Positions 10,209 to 20,645 of a stretch of 64,000 bases of DNA are shown here, piece after piece. Origin of the DNA: Chlorops oryzae (taxonomy: Eukaryota; Arthropoda; Insecta; Diptera; Chloropidae); the NCBI GenBank assembly GCA_020466095.1, contig CM035806.1, positions 122,011,168 to 122,075,167 of the forward strand, read 5' to 3'. The notes beneath the pieces were generated by a model. That model searched no databases. It was not told the DNA's origin and worked only from the letters and a program-made list of their open reading frames with translations. Each line of letters begins with the position of its first letter. Position 1 is the first letter of the stretch. A program made the position numbers and the translations under genes.

Positions 10209-12835
10209 ATGCGATTAAAATTTGTCACTGGAATGCAAACGGTATAAGCCAACATATACTGGAAGTAACACAATTCCTAAATAAAAATAATATCGATATT
10301 ATGTTACCATCGGAAACTCATTTAACTCAAAAAAACTATATTCATATTCACGGATATAATTTTTATACCACAAACCACCCTGAAGGCAAAGCTCATGGTG
10401 GCTCTGGGGTTTTTATTAAGAAAACGATACAACACTACGAATTAGAACCGTATAGTGAAAAATATCTACAAGCAACTACAATTTGCTTAATAACTAGCGA
10501 AAATAAAATAGCCGTTTCAGCAGTTTATTGTCCACCTAGATTTGTAGTGACTACAAATCAGTTCCAAAAATTTTTTGACAATCTTGGTTCAAAATTTTTG
10601 GCAGCTGGAGACTTCAATGCTAAGCATACTTTCTGGGGTTCCAGATTAACTTCACCTAGGGGTCGCCAATTGTTTGCAGCGCTTGGAAAATCACTCGACA
10701 TTATTTCATCAGGTCATCCAACATACTGGCCATCTGATCCAAATAAAATCCCAGACGTTATTGACTTCGGAATTGCTAAAGGCCTTAAACGGAACGAGAT
10801 AACAGTCAACGCATGTGACGACTTATCGTCTGATCATTCTCCAGTAGTGATAGTACTTAAAAAGCTAAATATCGTTAACCCAACAAACAAGACCTTAAGC
10901 TACATCGATTGGGCTCAATATAAGGTTGAGGTGGATAGCCGAATGCGTAGTAATCCAGAACTTAACTCGCCTAGAAAAATTGATGAAGCCGTTCAATTTT
11001 TAAGCTCAACACTAAAAACTGCTGTGAATACCGTAAAGGTCACGAGAAAGATCTCCAAAGGCAAGACAATGTTCCAATCAGACATTGACATTCTTGTGAC
11101 AGCAAAGAGAAAAGCTCGACGCAAGTGGCAAATGCTCCGATCACCCAGTTCCAAACTAAATTATAATTTAGCAACCAAAGCCCGAAGAGAAGCCCTCGCG
11201 GACAGGAATAACCACGCGCTACAGTGTTACTTGGAAAACGTTTGCCCTAACAAAGAACAAAACTACTCTCTCTGGAAAGCAGCAAGAAAGTTTAAAACTC
11301 CTAAACAATTTATATCACCAATTCGTAAAACAGATGGCTCATGGGCGCGCAGCGAAGAAGAAAAAGGAACTGTTCTTTCTCACCACCTAACAAAAGTCTT
11401 CCAACTGAATCCGCAAGTAATTGCCTTCCATCCTGAAATCTGCATCCCATCTATTGTAGAAAATCCAATAAAAATAAGATCTCATGAACTGAAAGAACCC
11501 TTTGCCAACATAAACCCTAAAAAATCACCTGGCCACGACGAAATCTCCGGAAAAATGTTACCCGACAGCGCAGTCATGTTTATTTTATTAATTTTCAACC
11601 GTATTCTTGCATTAGGGTACTACCCTGAACAATGGAAAATCGCAATGGTCAAAATGATACCAAAACCAGGAAAAGATCCTACTGTCGCGGCCTCCTACAG
11701 ACCAATAAGTCTACTACCTCATCTATCAAAAATCTTCGAGAAAGTTCTCCTTTCTAAAATCTTTCCACATTTAACGCAGAGTGCAATAATTCCTAACCAC
11801 CAATTTGGCTTTAGAAAACAGCATGGAACTATTCAACAAGTCCACAGAATTACAAAGGTCATTCACGAAGCTTACCAAAATAAAAAATACTGCTCTTCGG
11901 TATTCCTGGATATAGCTCAAGCCTTCGATAAAGTGTGGCACGAAGGTCTCCTCTTCAAAATTAAACGCTATCTGCCAAAAAATGTACATAAAATCCTCCA
12001 GACTTACCTAACACAACGCACCTTTTGTATTAAATACGGTACATTTGTGTCAGATAAGATCGTCATGAGAGCAGGCGTCCCTCAAGGTAGTGTGCTTGGA
12101 CCATTTTTATACCTTATCTACACCATCGACTTCCCAACTTACTCGGACAACACAGTTGCAACTTTTGCCGACGATACTGCAATTCTAAGTACCCACAGCA
12201 ATCATCGAACTGCATCTCTAAACTTGTCAGCGCACATTAAACTCGTGGAGAAATGGCTGGCAAATTGGCGCATCAAAATCAACGTAAAAAAATGCGTACA
12301 CGTCACATTCACTCTCAGGAAAGAAACATGTCCCTCTGTGAAAATAAACAACGTCCTTATCCCGCAGGCCAATGAGACAAAATATCTGGGTGTCCACTTA
12401 GACAGAAGGCTCACTTGGAAAGCTCATATAAACAGCAAAAAAAAGCAGATGAATCTTAAACTTCAACAGCTATATTGGTTGTTAAATAAAAACTCCAAAC
12501 TCAGCATCGAAAACAAAGTACTGCTCTATAAGGCTATTATTAAGCCAATCTGGACTTACGGAATTGAGTTGTGGAGCTCTGCATGCAACACAACAATAGA
12601 AAAAATACAAAGAGTGCAAAATAAAATATTGAGGCAAATAACAAGTGCCCCATGGTATGTTAGAAACTCTAACATCCATAAAGACCTTAATATCCCTTTA
12701 GTAAAGGACATTATAAATGTCTTCATCCCCAAATATAAAGCTAAATTATTAACTCATCCAAACGAACTGGCCAGGCGACTACTCGATGAACCCTCTAATA
12801 CACGGCTAAGAAGAAAATCCTTGATGGCAACATAA
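10205..12835 (+). CDS. Jockey ORF2: endonuclease-reverse transcriptase, intact frame
   Basis: 876 residues, uninterrupted. The N-terminal part (about 1-230) is an APE-type endonuclease: WNANGI, SETHL, GDFNAKHTFWGS and SSDHSPV carry the expected metal and catalytic residues. The middle (about 440-720) is a reverse transcriptase: SPGHDEISGKML, SYRPISLLPHLSK, NHQFGF, FLDIAQAFDKVWH, AGVPQGSVLGP and the catalytic FADD. A thumb-like segment (YLGVHLDRRLTWKAHI) and C-terminal tail follow; there is no RNase H. This fits Jockey-clade ORF2. The enzyme nicks the target and copies the element RNA there. It is a retrotransposon protein, not a host gene. Activity is doubtful because ORF1 is broken. Confidence 0.93.
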   Translation: MNAIKICHWNANGISQHILEVTQFLNKNNIDIMLPSETHLTQKNYIHIHGYNFYTTNHPEGKAHGGSGVFIKKTIQHYELEPYSEKYLQATTICLITSENKIAVSAVYCPPRFVVTTNQFQKFFDNLGSKFLAAGDFNAKHTFWGSRLTSPRGRQLFAALGKSLDIISSGHPTYWPSDPNKIPDVIDFGIAKGLKRNEITVNACDDLSSDHSPVVIVLKKLNIVNPTNKTLSYIDWAQYKVEVDSRMRSNPELNSPRKIDEAVQFLSSTLKTAVNTVKVTRKISKGKTMFQSDIDILVTAKRKARRKWQMLRSPSSKLNYNLATKARREALADRNNHALQCYLENVCPNKEQNYSLWKAARKFKTPKQFISPIRKTDGSWARSEEEKGTVLSHHLTKVFQLNPQVIAFHPEICIPSIVENPIKIRSHELKEPFANINPKKSPGHDEISGKMLPDSAVMFILLIFNRILALGYYPEQWKIAMVKMIPKPGKDPTVAASYRPISLLPHLSKIFEKVLLSKIFPHLTQSAIIPNHQFGFRKQHGTIQQVHRITKVIHEAYQNKKYCSSVFLDIAQAFDKVWHEGLLFKIKRYLPKNVHKILQTYLTQRTFCIKYGTFVSDKIVMRAGVPQGSVLGPFLYLIYTIDFPTYSDNTVATFADDTAILSTHSNHRTASLNLSAHIKLVEKWLANWRIKINVKKCVHVTFTLRKETCPSVKINNVLIPQANETKYLGVHLDRRLTWKAHINSKKKQMNLKLQQLYWLLNKNSKLSIENKVLLYKAIIKPIWTYGIELWSSACNTTIEKIQRVQNKILRQITSAPWYVRNSNIHKDLNIPLVKDIINVFIPKYKAKLLTHPNELARRLLDEPSNTRLRRKSLMAT

Positions 12836-13012
12836 AGCTATATGACAGATACTATTAAAAAAAAAAAAAAAAAAAAATCATTACTTGTATATTTGTAAAT
12901 AAGAAGAAAAAAAAATACGGAACTGCTTTAGCACTTTATTTAGTCTTAAGATTTGAATAACAAATTGTTAATTCCACTAAGGAAGATTCAATTAAGAGAA
13001 AAAAAAAAATAT

Positions 13013-14181
13013 ATTAGAGTCTGTATTGGAAAAAATATCAATTTTGTTACTGCACGCGTTACACCTTTTTTTATTTTATAAGAATAGACTTACCTCGGTA
13101 TGTCGATGACAATTATTTATATTTTCATATATATAATTATTACGCATTATATGCAAAAGTTCAAAACGGAACGAAAAAGTTGTGCTTGTCAAAAATGCGC
13201 TCACTTCGTACGCATGTACGCATGTTCAATGCTTTGTACCTCCTAAACTAATAGAGATCCCATTTTCAAACTTACATGATATATTCTTAACACCTGCAGC
13301 TAAAATTCGAAAAAAATAAAAAAAATCAAAAAGGTCCAAGTTGTTGTAATTGTGCTTTAACCATTTCACCACCAGTGCTACACTGAAAAAAATTTTTTTT
13401 ATTTTATTTTTTTTTGCATCCTTGAATAGCTCAATAAATTTTCTTTTTGAAACCGTTACTATTTATTTTTTGAAAAAAATTTTTTTTATTCGAAACATTG
13501 CATGCAAAAAAAGCTTATTTTTCATTTCATCAATTTTTACAGGCCTATATCTCGAAAACTAACGGTGATATATCAAAAAAATTTTGCCCATTAACTCACT
13601 CTCTGTAGAGGTGCAACTGATCCAAATATGAACGATTTTCAGAACATGACCCTTTTTTCGCTGCCCGCTTCACGTGAAATGCCCCTAATGCATACAAAAT
13701 TTGACAGTTTTACGAACTTCACTCAGCTTACACGGTGTAAATGCGTTGCATGAGGACCCTTATTATGAAGAAAATGAGTAATGAGCAGCGCTATAGCAAA
13801 ATGATTTTTATTTCGATTTTTTAAAATAAAAATCAATAATAAGATTTATTTTTATATTTTTAATTTTTGATTTTTAGTCAAAGGTAGAATAAAGATATTG
13901 TTTCGGACTTTGACTAAGCCTTCTAGTCAAACCTGAGGTTTGACTAGGCAAACCTAGGATTGGCGGAGCTTCGGGGTTTGACTATAACACATACAAAAAG
14001 AGTTTTTAGTTTTGGTAAACATTTTCTTAAAGGCGGGTTTTTCTTATATACGAGTTTTTTATATTGCAAAACTATTGTATCAATTGTTGATAATATCGAT
14101 TATTGAAACTATGGATTACTGTAACTATCGATTACGGAACCTATCGACTGTCGAAACTATTGATAGCTCTCCTGTCCTAAC
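13013..14181. other. Unassigned AT-rich DNA with a hairpin and ATCGAT cluster
   Basis: No gene was seen. A perfect palindrome lies at 13923-13947 and a cluster of TATCGATT-like motifs at about 14085-14165. Confidence 0.45.
13923..13947. repeat. Perfect 12-bp palindrome
   Basis: CTAGTCAAACCT, one G, then AGGTTTGACTAG: a perfect inverted repeat with a single-base centre. No matching element ends are visible around it. Confidence 0.8.
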
Positions 14182-14723
14182 CAGGGTTGGAACTTTACTG
14201 CAATTGCAGTAGATCTACTGCATTTTTTTGAAATTTTTGACATCTACTGCGACACTGCGAAAAGCTTAAAATCTACTGCGATTTTCGTCCCTGGTGTTAC
14301 TCGATTTTTTTTTGTCAAACCAAACTCCTAACGATAACTACCAAAAAAGTACCAATTTTGGCTATACATTTTCATCACCGTAATTCTATTTGTAACAAAG
14401 ATACTATTGTTGTCCTTGTTTAACATCTTGGATTTTCCATTGAAGCTTATATGTCGCGATATTAACAGTTTGACAGCTGATATAACAGAAAAACATCTTG
14501 CCAAAAATCTTCGCTTCACATTGGAAGACGCGCAATATGGAGAAATATTTACATGAAATGTACTTTTTGTTTATTTTTTCTTTTTATTTAAAAATAATAA
14601 AATATATTTTTGTTATAAAAAAAAGATTTGTAATGATTTTTATTTTTACTGCGCAAAATTCAAATCTACTGCCCTTTTTTGTTAAAACTGCTGCACTTTC
14701 TTCTTCGCCAGGTTCCAACCCTG
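14182..14723 (+). mobile_element. hAT-type MITE, family B copy 1
   Basis: Ends CAGGGTTGGAACTTTACTGC and CAGGTTCCAACCCTG, flanked by the exact 8-bp repeat GTCCTAAC (14174-14181 and 14724-14731). A second, one-ended copy in reverse orientation lies at 20190-20645 and a fragment at about 45735-45822. Noncoding. Confidence 0.9.
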
Positions 14724-14740
14724 GTCCTAACCATAAAAAC

Positions 14741-15088
14741 AAGTGTCCGACCGAAGGTGGATTTTGAGTTGAAGCCGAAGCCGAAAAATCGGCAGAGTTG
14801 AAGACTTCGGCCGAAGCCGAATGCAAAAAATTTTACAGTAAGGAAACAAAATCAGCCTCTAAATTCTTTCGCTTTAGTCGCCCACAAAGTGAGAATTTAC
14901 GGCAATAATTCACTAGTGTAAAAGGTCTCAATGAAGTAATTGAAAATCTATCCTGAATTTTTTACTTCCATTAAAATGCAAAAATATTCGGCTAAAATAT
15001 TCGGCTTTTTCCAGCCGAAGCCGAAGATTAAGAATTGGCTGATCATGCCGATTACCGAAGCCGAAGCCGAACCTTCGGTCGGACATTA
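14741..15088. mobile_element. hAT-type MITE rich in GAAGCCGAA
   Basis: Ends AAGTGTCCGACCGAAGG and CCTTCGGTCGGACATTA, flanked by the exact 8-bp repeat ATAAAAAC (14733-14740 and 15089-15096). Subterminal GAAGCCGAAGCCGA motifs occur in both orientations. It sits 17 bp from the previous element. Confidence 0.88.
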
Positions 15089-15121
15089 ATAAAAACCCAT
15101 ATATCATATACATATAACCAT

Positions 15122-15150
15122 ATGTATGTCACTTTCATAGATATTGCGCG
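15122..15150 (+). repeat. Fragment resembling the 47333-47550 MITE end
   Basis: TATGTCACTTTCATAGATAT matches the left end of the MITE at 47333. No partner end was found. Confidence 0.4.
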
Positions 15151-15155
15151 GGTAG

Positions 15156-15255
15156 TAAAGCTTTACTGATTACTGAAATTTTTTGCAGTAAGGCTTTACT
15201 GATTACTGAAAATTTTTTCAGTAACCAGTAAGGCTTTACTGATTACTGAAACCTT
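15156..15255 (+). repeat. Three-unit tandem repeat, GGCTTTACTGATTACTGAAA
   Basis: GTAAGGCTTTACTGATTACTGAAA occurs three times at roughly 30-40 bp spacing with variable T-rich linkers. Confidence 0.8.
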
Positions 15256-16589
15256 TAATGCATTACAAATATACTGCAGCATGCGCATGTATGGGCATGG
15301 ATCATATGAATCCCCGGACGACGTTTTGTTGTATATCAAAGGTTTCAGAAAAATTGGAGTTCGATTCGGAGCAGCATAAAAAAATGTATAATCTCCGCAA
15401 TTTTATGTTCAAAAACTGTGTTTACCCTGAAGCAACCAGTAGTTAAATTATCTGAAAATAATCAGTAGTGTTACTAGAACTACCAGAACTAGTGCAACTT
15501 TTGGAGAAAATTCAACAAAAAAAAAAATAAAAAATCACTATATGTACTTATTTTATGTTTTCGCTGCACGCAAATTTGAGCTCTATATAAGTAGCTCCAT
15601 TGGGTCTAGGTTTTGCCATTACCTCAAATAAGAAATTCAAAAACTCTACTTGAGGATGCTTTTTGAGGTTTTGGCTAAATTTAGAGCCGAATAAATCAAG
15701 TGCCGGAGCTATTTACACTTCCAATTCCGATTTAGCGACCCTGAAAATGTGTAGGAACCATGTCTGAAACTTTTTCAGGGCATGGTAAGTGCTCTTGGAA
15801 GCAGAGCTATGAATCTATCGATAGTGAGTGAAAAATTTTATTTATCGATTATTGTTTATACTGATAATTTCTAAACTGGTGCAAACTGTTCTATAGTTGT
15901 CCTGTAGTTACATTTCCTTATGCTGATTTCCTTAAGAAATTCGTGTGGGAAAAATAATAGAAAAGAACTAGTACTGGTGGCGTTTGCACTAGTCAGGAAC
16001 TAGTAAATCTCTAGTTGCACTTGCCACAGGGCTGTATCCCGACAGGAGAAGCCTAAATATATGCATAGTTTTTTGTTTCCCCTTTCATTAGCCCAAATTA
16101 ACTTTCGTGTATCCTAAAGAAATTCGAACAGCTGCGGAGCCTTTAACCTCTAAAGAAAATATTTTTAAAAATTTTCGCAAATAAACTGGCTTCAATCCAT
16201 TAGCAAATTGAAAAACCGAAGTCATAAAACTCATTTTCGTGCATTTCACTCTGCGATTTCCGGAATTGCATTCGTATGTATGCGTGTGTGTGAATGCCTG
16301 GGAGATGGCATGGGTAAGACCGAATATGACAAATGTGTTGCCAATTCACGCGTGCATTAATGGATTAAGCTGTTCCTGCTCCTTTGACCAGCAGGAAGCA
16401 CTTTTAATCGAATGGAAAGCTGAAATTTGTGGCTAAATTATAAAAATGGCAATTGAATCTAATCCAAAGGCAGCGATTTCAAAAAATCATATCGTTGTAA
16501 GATTTTTCTTCAGACAGCCAAATATATGTATGCACCAATATGGTAAATTTTGTAGTCTCAGCCTGAGAAATGTTAATACAACAGAAATA
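15256..16589. other. Unassigned DNA
   Basis: Contains an isolated CTATCGATAG near 15818 and repeated GAACTAGT motifs (15470-15490, 15965-16010). No gene was recognised. Confidence 0.4.
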
Positions 16590-16595
16590 GAGACT

Positions 16596-16626
<31 letters not shown>

Positions 16627-16642
16627 AGAGAGAGGAAGAGAG

Positions 16643-16676
<34 letters not shown>

Positions 16677-16690
16677 GGATCGAGTGAGAG
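16590..16690. repeat. GA/CT microsatellite
   Basis: About 100 bp of imperfect (GA)n with occasional AAAG and GGGA interruptions. Confidence 0.95.
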
Positions 16691-17576
16691 AGATGGTAAG
16701 AGTGTGGGGGAAAGAAAGAGGGCGAAATCTTAAAGACATTTCCCGTCGGGTAGAGACTGTATTGAACAATTTAAGCAAATTTTACCTCTTGTCATCAGAA
16801 AGTCGTACCAAACTGATTGGGATCTGGGCATCGTTCCTTGACTCCCGGTTCGAAACTTCTATAATGTTCCTCTCCTTATTTTCTACTGTGAAAACCTCAC
16901 CAAATGCCAAATGATAGAGACTGAGACTGATTCTTCTATTTTGTCGAAGATAAAAGAAGCTAGTGTATTAGGATTTTAGAAAGAAATGTCAGCCACGTGG
17001 AAACATCGAATCAGATCCTTCGGAAGAAGTAAATTGGAACCAGTTTTCTCACAAAAAAAAAAAACCAAAATTATTCTTTCATCTGTTCCAATGGTTCAAA
17101 CAAACGCAGTTGCAAGGATAATTTTTGATAGAACCCTCGAAAAAAAACTATAGTGCACCATCGGGGGGAAACACTTGCTCAATCTCATTCGACATGGTGA
17201 GCCATTTATCAAAACGAGCCGTGCTTTCCAGCTCAATTGAGTCTTAAATTGATGTCACCATTATCGGGAGCTGTCATCAGACTTGTCTGTGCACGACCAA
17301 AAAGGCAAAACACTTGAAGCAATTAAAGTGACAGTCCTTTAACTACCGATAAAAGTGCACACACGCACACACACAAGCACGCACAAAAAGACTGAGCAGG
17401 ATGGTAGAAGGAGATGACATTGCCGCACATGCCGCAAGTGCATATTTAGCATGATAAAGTGTACATTAGGGTAGTGCCGGTCCTGGTTCGGGTGCGGAGA
17501 GCGTGTTTTGCGCTTTTCGCGGCTCATGGGCACTGGCAGAAATCTTTGCTCGGGCACTTTAAGAGCTCATAAATAA
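16691..17576. other. Unassigned DNA with a short CA run
   Basis: An imperfect (CA)n run lies at about 17356-17384. No gene or transposon terminus was found. Confidence 0.45.
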
Positions 17577-18156
17577 ACAAGTAAGAAAGCTAAAGTCGAT
17601 CAAGCCCGACTTTGAAATACCCAGCGTCCCGATATTTTTGGGGCACTATGTTACGTAAAATCTCCATTTGTGGGCGTGGCAGTGGGTGGGCCATATAAAT
17701 TTTTTTTCCTACACCTTTCAATCGCCATTTACTTCACAAGTTAGGATAAACCCTTATTTGTGGGCTTATTTGTGAGCATGGCTCGAGGAGGGCGGCATCC
17801 ATTTTTTTCCAGGATATGTCCTTTTTCGTAGTTTACCAGCACATCAAATATCAATGAACTGTGTTGATTGGTTCGTAATTTATAAAAAATTTTACTGAAA
17901 ACATAGGAAACCTAGGATCATGCTCGGATCCCGATATACCTGTGTATCGAATTTCGACTTGGTTGGTCCAGCCGTTTCGGAGGAGATCCGACCACGGACG
18001 GACGGACGGACAGACATGTTTAAATCGATTCAGTTTTTGATCCTGATCAAGAATATATATATATATATATATATATGTCTATATCTACGGAGCTTAGTTC
18101 TGGCTGTTACAAGATTCGCACAAAACTAATATACCCTGCTTACGCTGGGTATAAAA
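17577..18156 (+). mobile_element. DINE-like repeat, family 2, full copy
   Basis: Starts AACAAGTAAGAAAGCTAAAG and ends ATACCCTGCTTACGCTGGGT; ACCCAGCGT near the left end can pair with ACGCTGGGT at the right. It carries a GGAC/AGAC microsatellite (about 17992-18016) and an (AT)n run (about 18055-18077). This layout resembles Drosophila DINE-1/mini-me (Helentron-like) repeats. A second copy lacking its right end is at 60212-60705. Classification is inferred from architecture. Confidence 0.7.
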
Positions 18157-18224
18157 ATCCAACGCTCATGCTTAAATTGAACGCATCGCGAATGAAAGGG
18201 GATTGAATTGAATGGATCGCAAAC

Positions 18225-18285
18225 GAGAGAAATGGAGAGAGAGAGCGAGAGAGAGAGAGAGAGAGGGAGGGAGAGAGAGCGGAAC
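18225..18285. repeat. GA microsatellite
   Basis: Imperfect GAGA tract of about 60 bp. Confidence 0.95.
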
Positions 18286-20189
18286 ACGAAAGGGAGGAAA
18301 AAGCTCTCTGGTGTCCGTGCGAGAGGGTGTAAAACTCTAAGTCATTTCATCTTTCGATTGACATGGTGCGACCTCCGCTCATTCTCTTCGTCTACTCGTA
18401 TTATGGATGTCACTGCCCCTTATCCTCCTCGTCCTTCTCCTCCTTCCCATTCTTATAAGCATAACCATTTTCATCCCATACCCTGAATTCTAATAACTTT
18501 TCCATGACAATCGAATCAGGGTCGTAAAGTTTTGTAAACACAACTAATGCACGACATGGATGTTGACAAAGTCCGCGGATATTGAATTGCTACACGCTTG
18601 ATTGCACCATTAATGGCTGGGCCGGGTAGAGCTGGGGTATGGGCACTTGGGTTGGGTGACTGCTAGACAAAAAGTGACAGTAGAAAAACCAAACGTAATG
18701 GATGCTTGCGAAGAAAAACAATCGATCCGGAATTGATCCGGATTCGATTCACTAGTGAGAAAAATCTGCACGGAATCGAATCAGGAATGTTTTTTGTCAT
18801 GGTCACAAGCCTGTCCCAATATCAAGTTCGATTTTTCACGCTTTTGTATGATTTTTCCGTTATCAATGCAAGTCAGCGTTTGAAAAAGTCCTAAAATTAA
18901 TCATCGCTCTGATTCTTGGAAAGAAAAAGTTTGCCGTTGGCATTGAAACTTTAGGTTCCATCCATTCGATGGGATATTCATTCAAAAATAACTATATTTT
19001 CAACTATTCCGTTCAAACCGGATGTTTTTACCCAGTGCGTGACGAATTAAAATCGAAAATATTTTGACGTGGACATTTCCGACAGAATTCCATCTTCGCT
19101 GTGAATACCCTTAATATCTATGTATATTTTTCTCCCAATAAAATCTTTTTGGGGCAACGTTTTTCAAAAACTTTGAATAAAATATATCAATTAGGGGCGA
19201 ATGATTTTTCCCGACTTTGCTCCCAAAAATTCATCAAAGTTTTGTCAATTTAAAAAAAAATGAAATCTCGCATTTGTGATTGAATTTTGAAAAAATCCAT
19301 GATCTGGCAACACCAGATGGTCGTTCACGATCATATGTATATGCCCTACAGTAAGGCGGGGGTAAATTAGTACGAGACAACTAGTACTTTCACCAGAACT
19401 CAAGAACTAGTGCAAACGGGGGTAATGTTTCGTATAGAGCTCTAACATGTTTGTACAGCTGTACCATTTATTTCTTTACAAGTGTTTGAGAGTTTGCGTC
19501 CGGCGAGCCGCACTCAATTCGGACAGCTCTATATAAAGGCTGCAATTTGATGTTCGACGGCGATCGTATGCGGAAAACCGGCCGGACCGCACTTAGTTAG
19601 GACATAGCGTTAGCGACACGATATTTTCGCATGCGATATATAAATTTCGCATCGCTCGCACCGCACCTAGGACATAGCGTGAGCGATGTGGTGCTTTACT
19701 ATATCTGATATACCTAATTGGCTCCCGCAGCACTAGTAAAGCGATAGTCAATGGGAAAAGTGGTTGCTTTCTAGCCTTCACGCACATTTCAAATTCTACA
19801 AAATTAGACATTAGAAGGGGTATAATGGAGAACTAGTTCTGGGGAAGTTGGAACTAGAAAAACACCACAGTTTATCTACTCGGATTTTCTGCAGGATGGC
19901 GCTACAAATGTGTTGCCACAACTCAGCTCGATTCTTTCGGCCAGAGCGGAAGAGCTGGAGAATTATTGATAGTTGCGACCATCGATAGTCTCGATAGTCG
20001 ATAGTCTGAAATATCGATAGTACTATCGGAAAATATATTTAAAAATTGAAACATATTTTATTGGCAAATTTCGAGTGGTTTGAATCAAGCATGTTTGAGC
20101 TGTTAAACATGTAAATATCCACCATTTTAGGTTTTATATTAAAAAATGAAAGATTTTCGTATAATAAAATCTTAAAATTTAATAATATA
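18286..20189. other. Unassigned DNA
   Basis: No gene was recognised. Two copies of AGGACATAGCGTNAGCGA occur about 70 bp apart (19598 and 19669), and a tight cluster of ATCGATAG motifs at 19965-20030 abuts the truncated hAT copy. Confidence 0.4.
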
Positions 20190-20645
20190 TTGTGCAAAAA
20201 GTCATTACAAATCTGTTTTTTACGACAAAAATATGTTTTATTCTTTTCAAATAAAAAAAAAAAAATAAACAAAAAGTACATTTCATGTAAATATTTCTCC
20301 ATATTGCGCGTCTTCCAATGTGAAGCGAAGATTTTTGGCAAGATTTTTTCCTGTTATACTTATCAGCTGTCAAACTGTTAATATCGCGACATATAAGCTT
20401 AAATGGGAAATCCAAGATGTTAAACAAGGACAACAATAGTATCTATGTTACAAATAGAATTGCGGTGTTGATAATGTATAACCAAAATTGGTACTTTTTT
20501 GGTAGTTATCGTTAGGAGTTTCGTTTGACAAAAAAAAAAAAAATCGAGTGACACCAGAGACGAAAATAGCAATGTCGCAATAGTTGTCAAAAATTTCAAA
20601 AAAAAACATTAGATCTACTGCAATTGCAGTAGAGTTCCAACCCTG
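20190..20645 (-). mobile_element. hAT-type MITE, family B copy 2, one end missing
   Basis: Reverse-orientation copy of 14182-14723. The terminus GTTCCAACCCTG is intact at the high-coordinate side; similarity stops near 20190 after the ATTACAAATCT region, so the other end is lost. No duplication can be scored. Confidence 0.85.

Larger units (their letters stand above)
8100..13012 (+). mobile_element. Jockey-clade non-LTR retrotransposon, near full length
   Basis: Two overlapping reading frames (gag-like ORF1 with three zinc knuckles; ORF2 with endonuclease and reverse transcriptase) are followed by a short A-rich 3' region. A-runs at about 12857-12878 and 13000-13011 mark possible 3' ends. 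The 5' end is uncertain: about 8100 is chosen because an ACGACGTGTC motif near 8130 resembles the downstream promoter motif of Jockey-group LINEs. No target duplication was found. A 179-bp MITE lies in the presumed 5' UTR. Confidence 0.85.

Noticed and set aside
16590..16690. Coding of a serine/leucine repeat protein on the minus strand
   Set aside because: Simple (GA)n microsatellite; the frame is low-complexity only.
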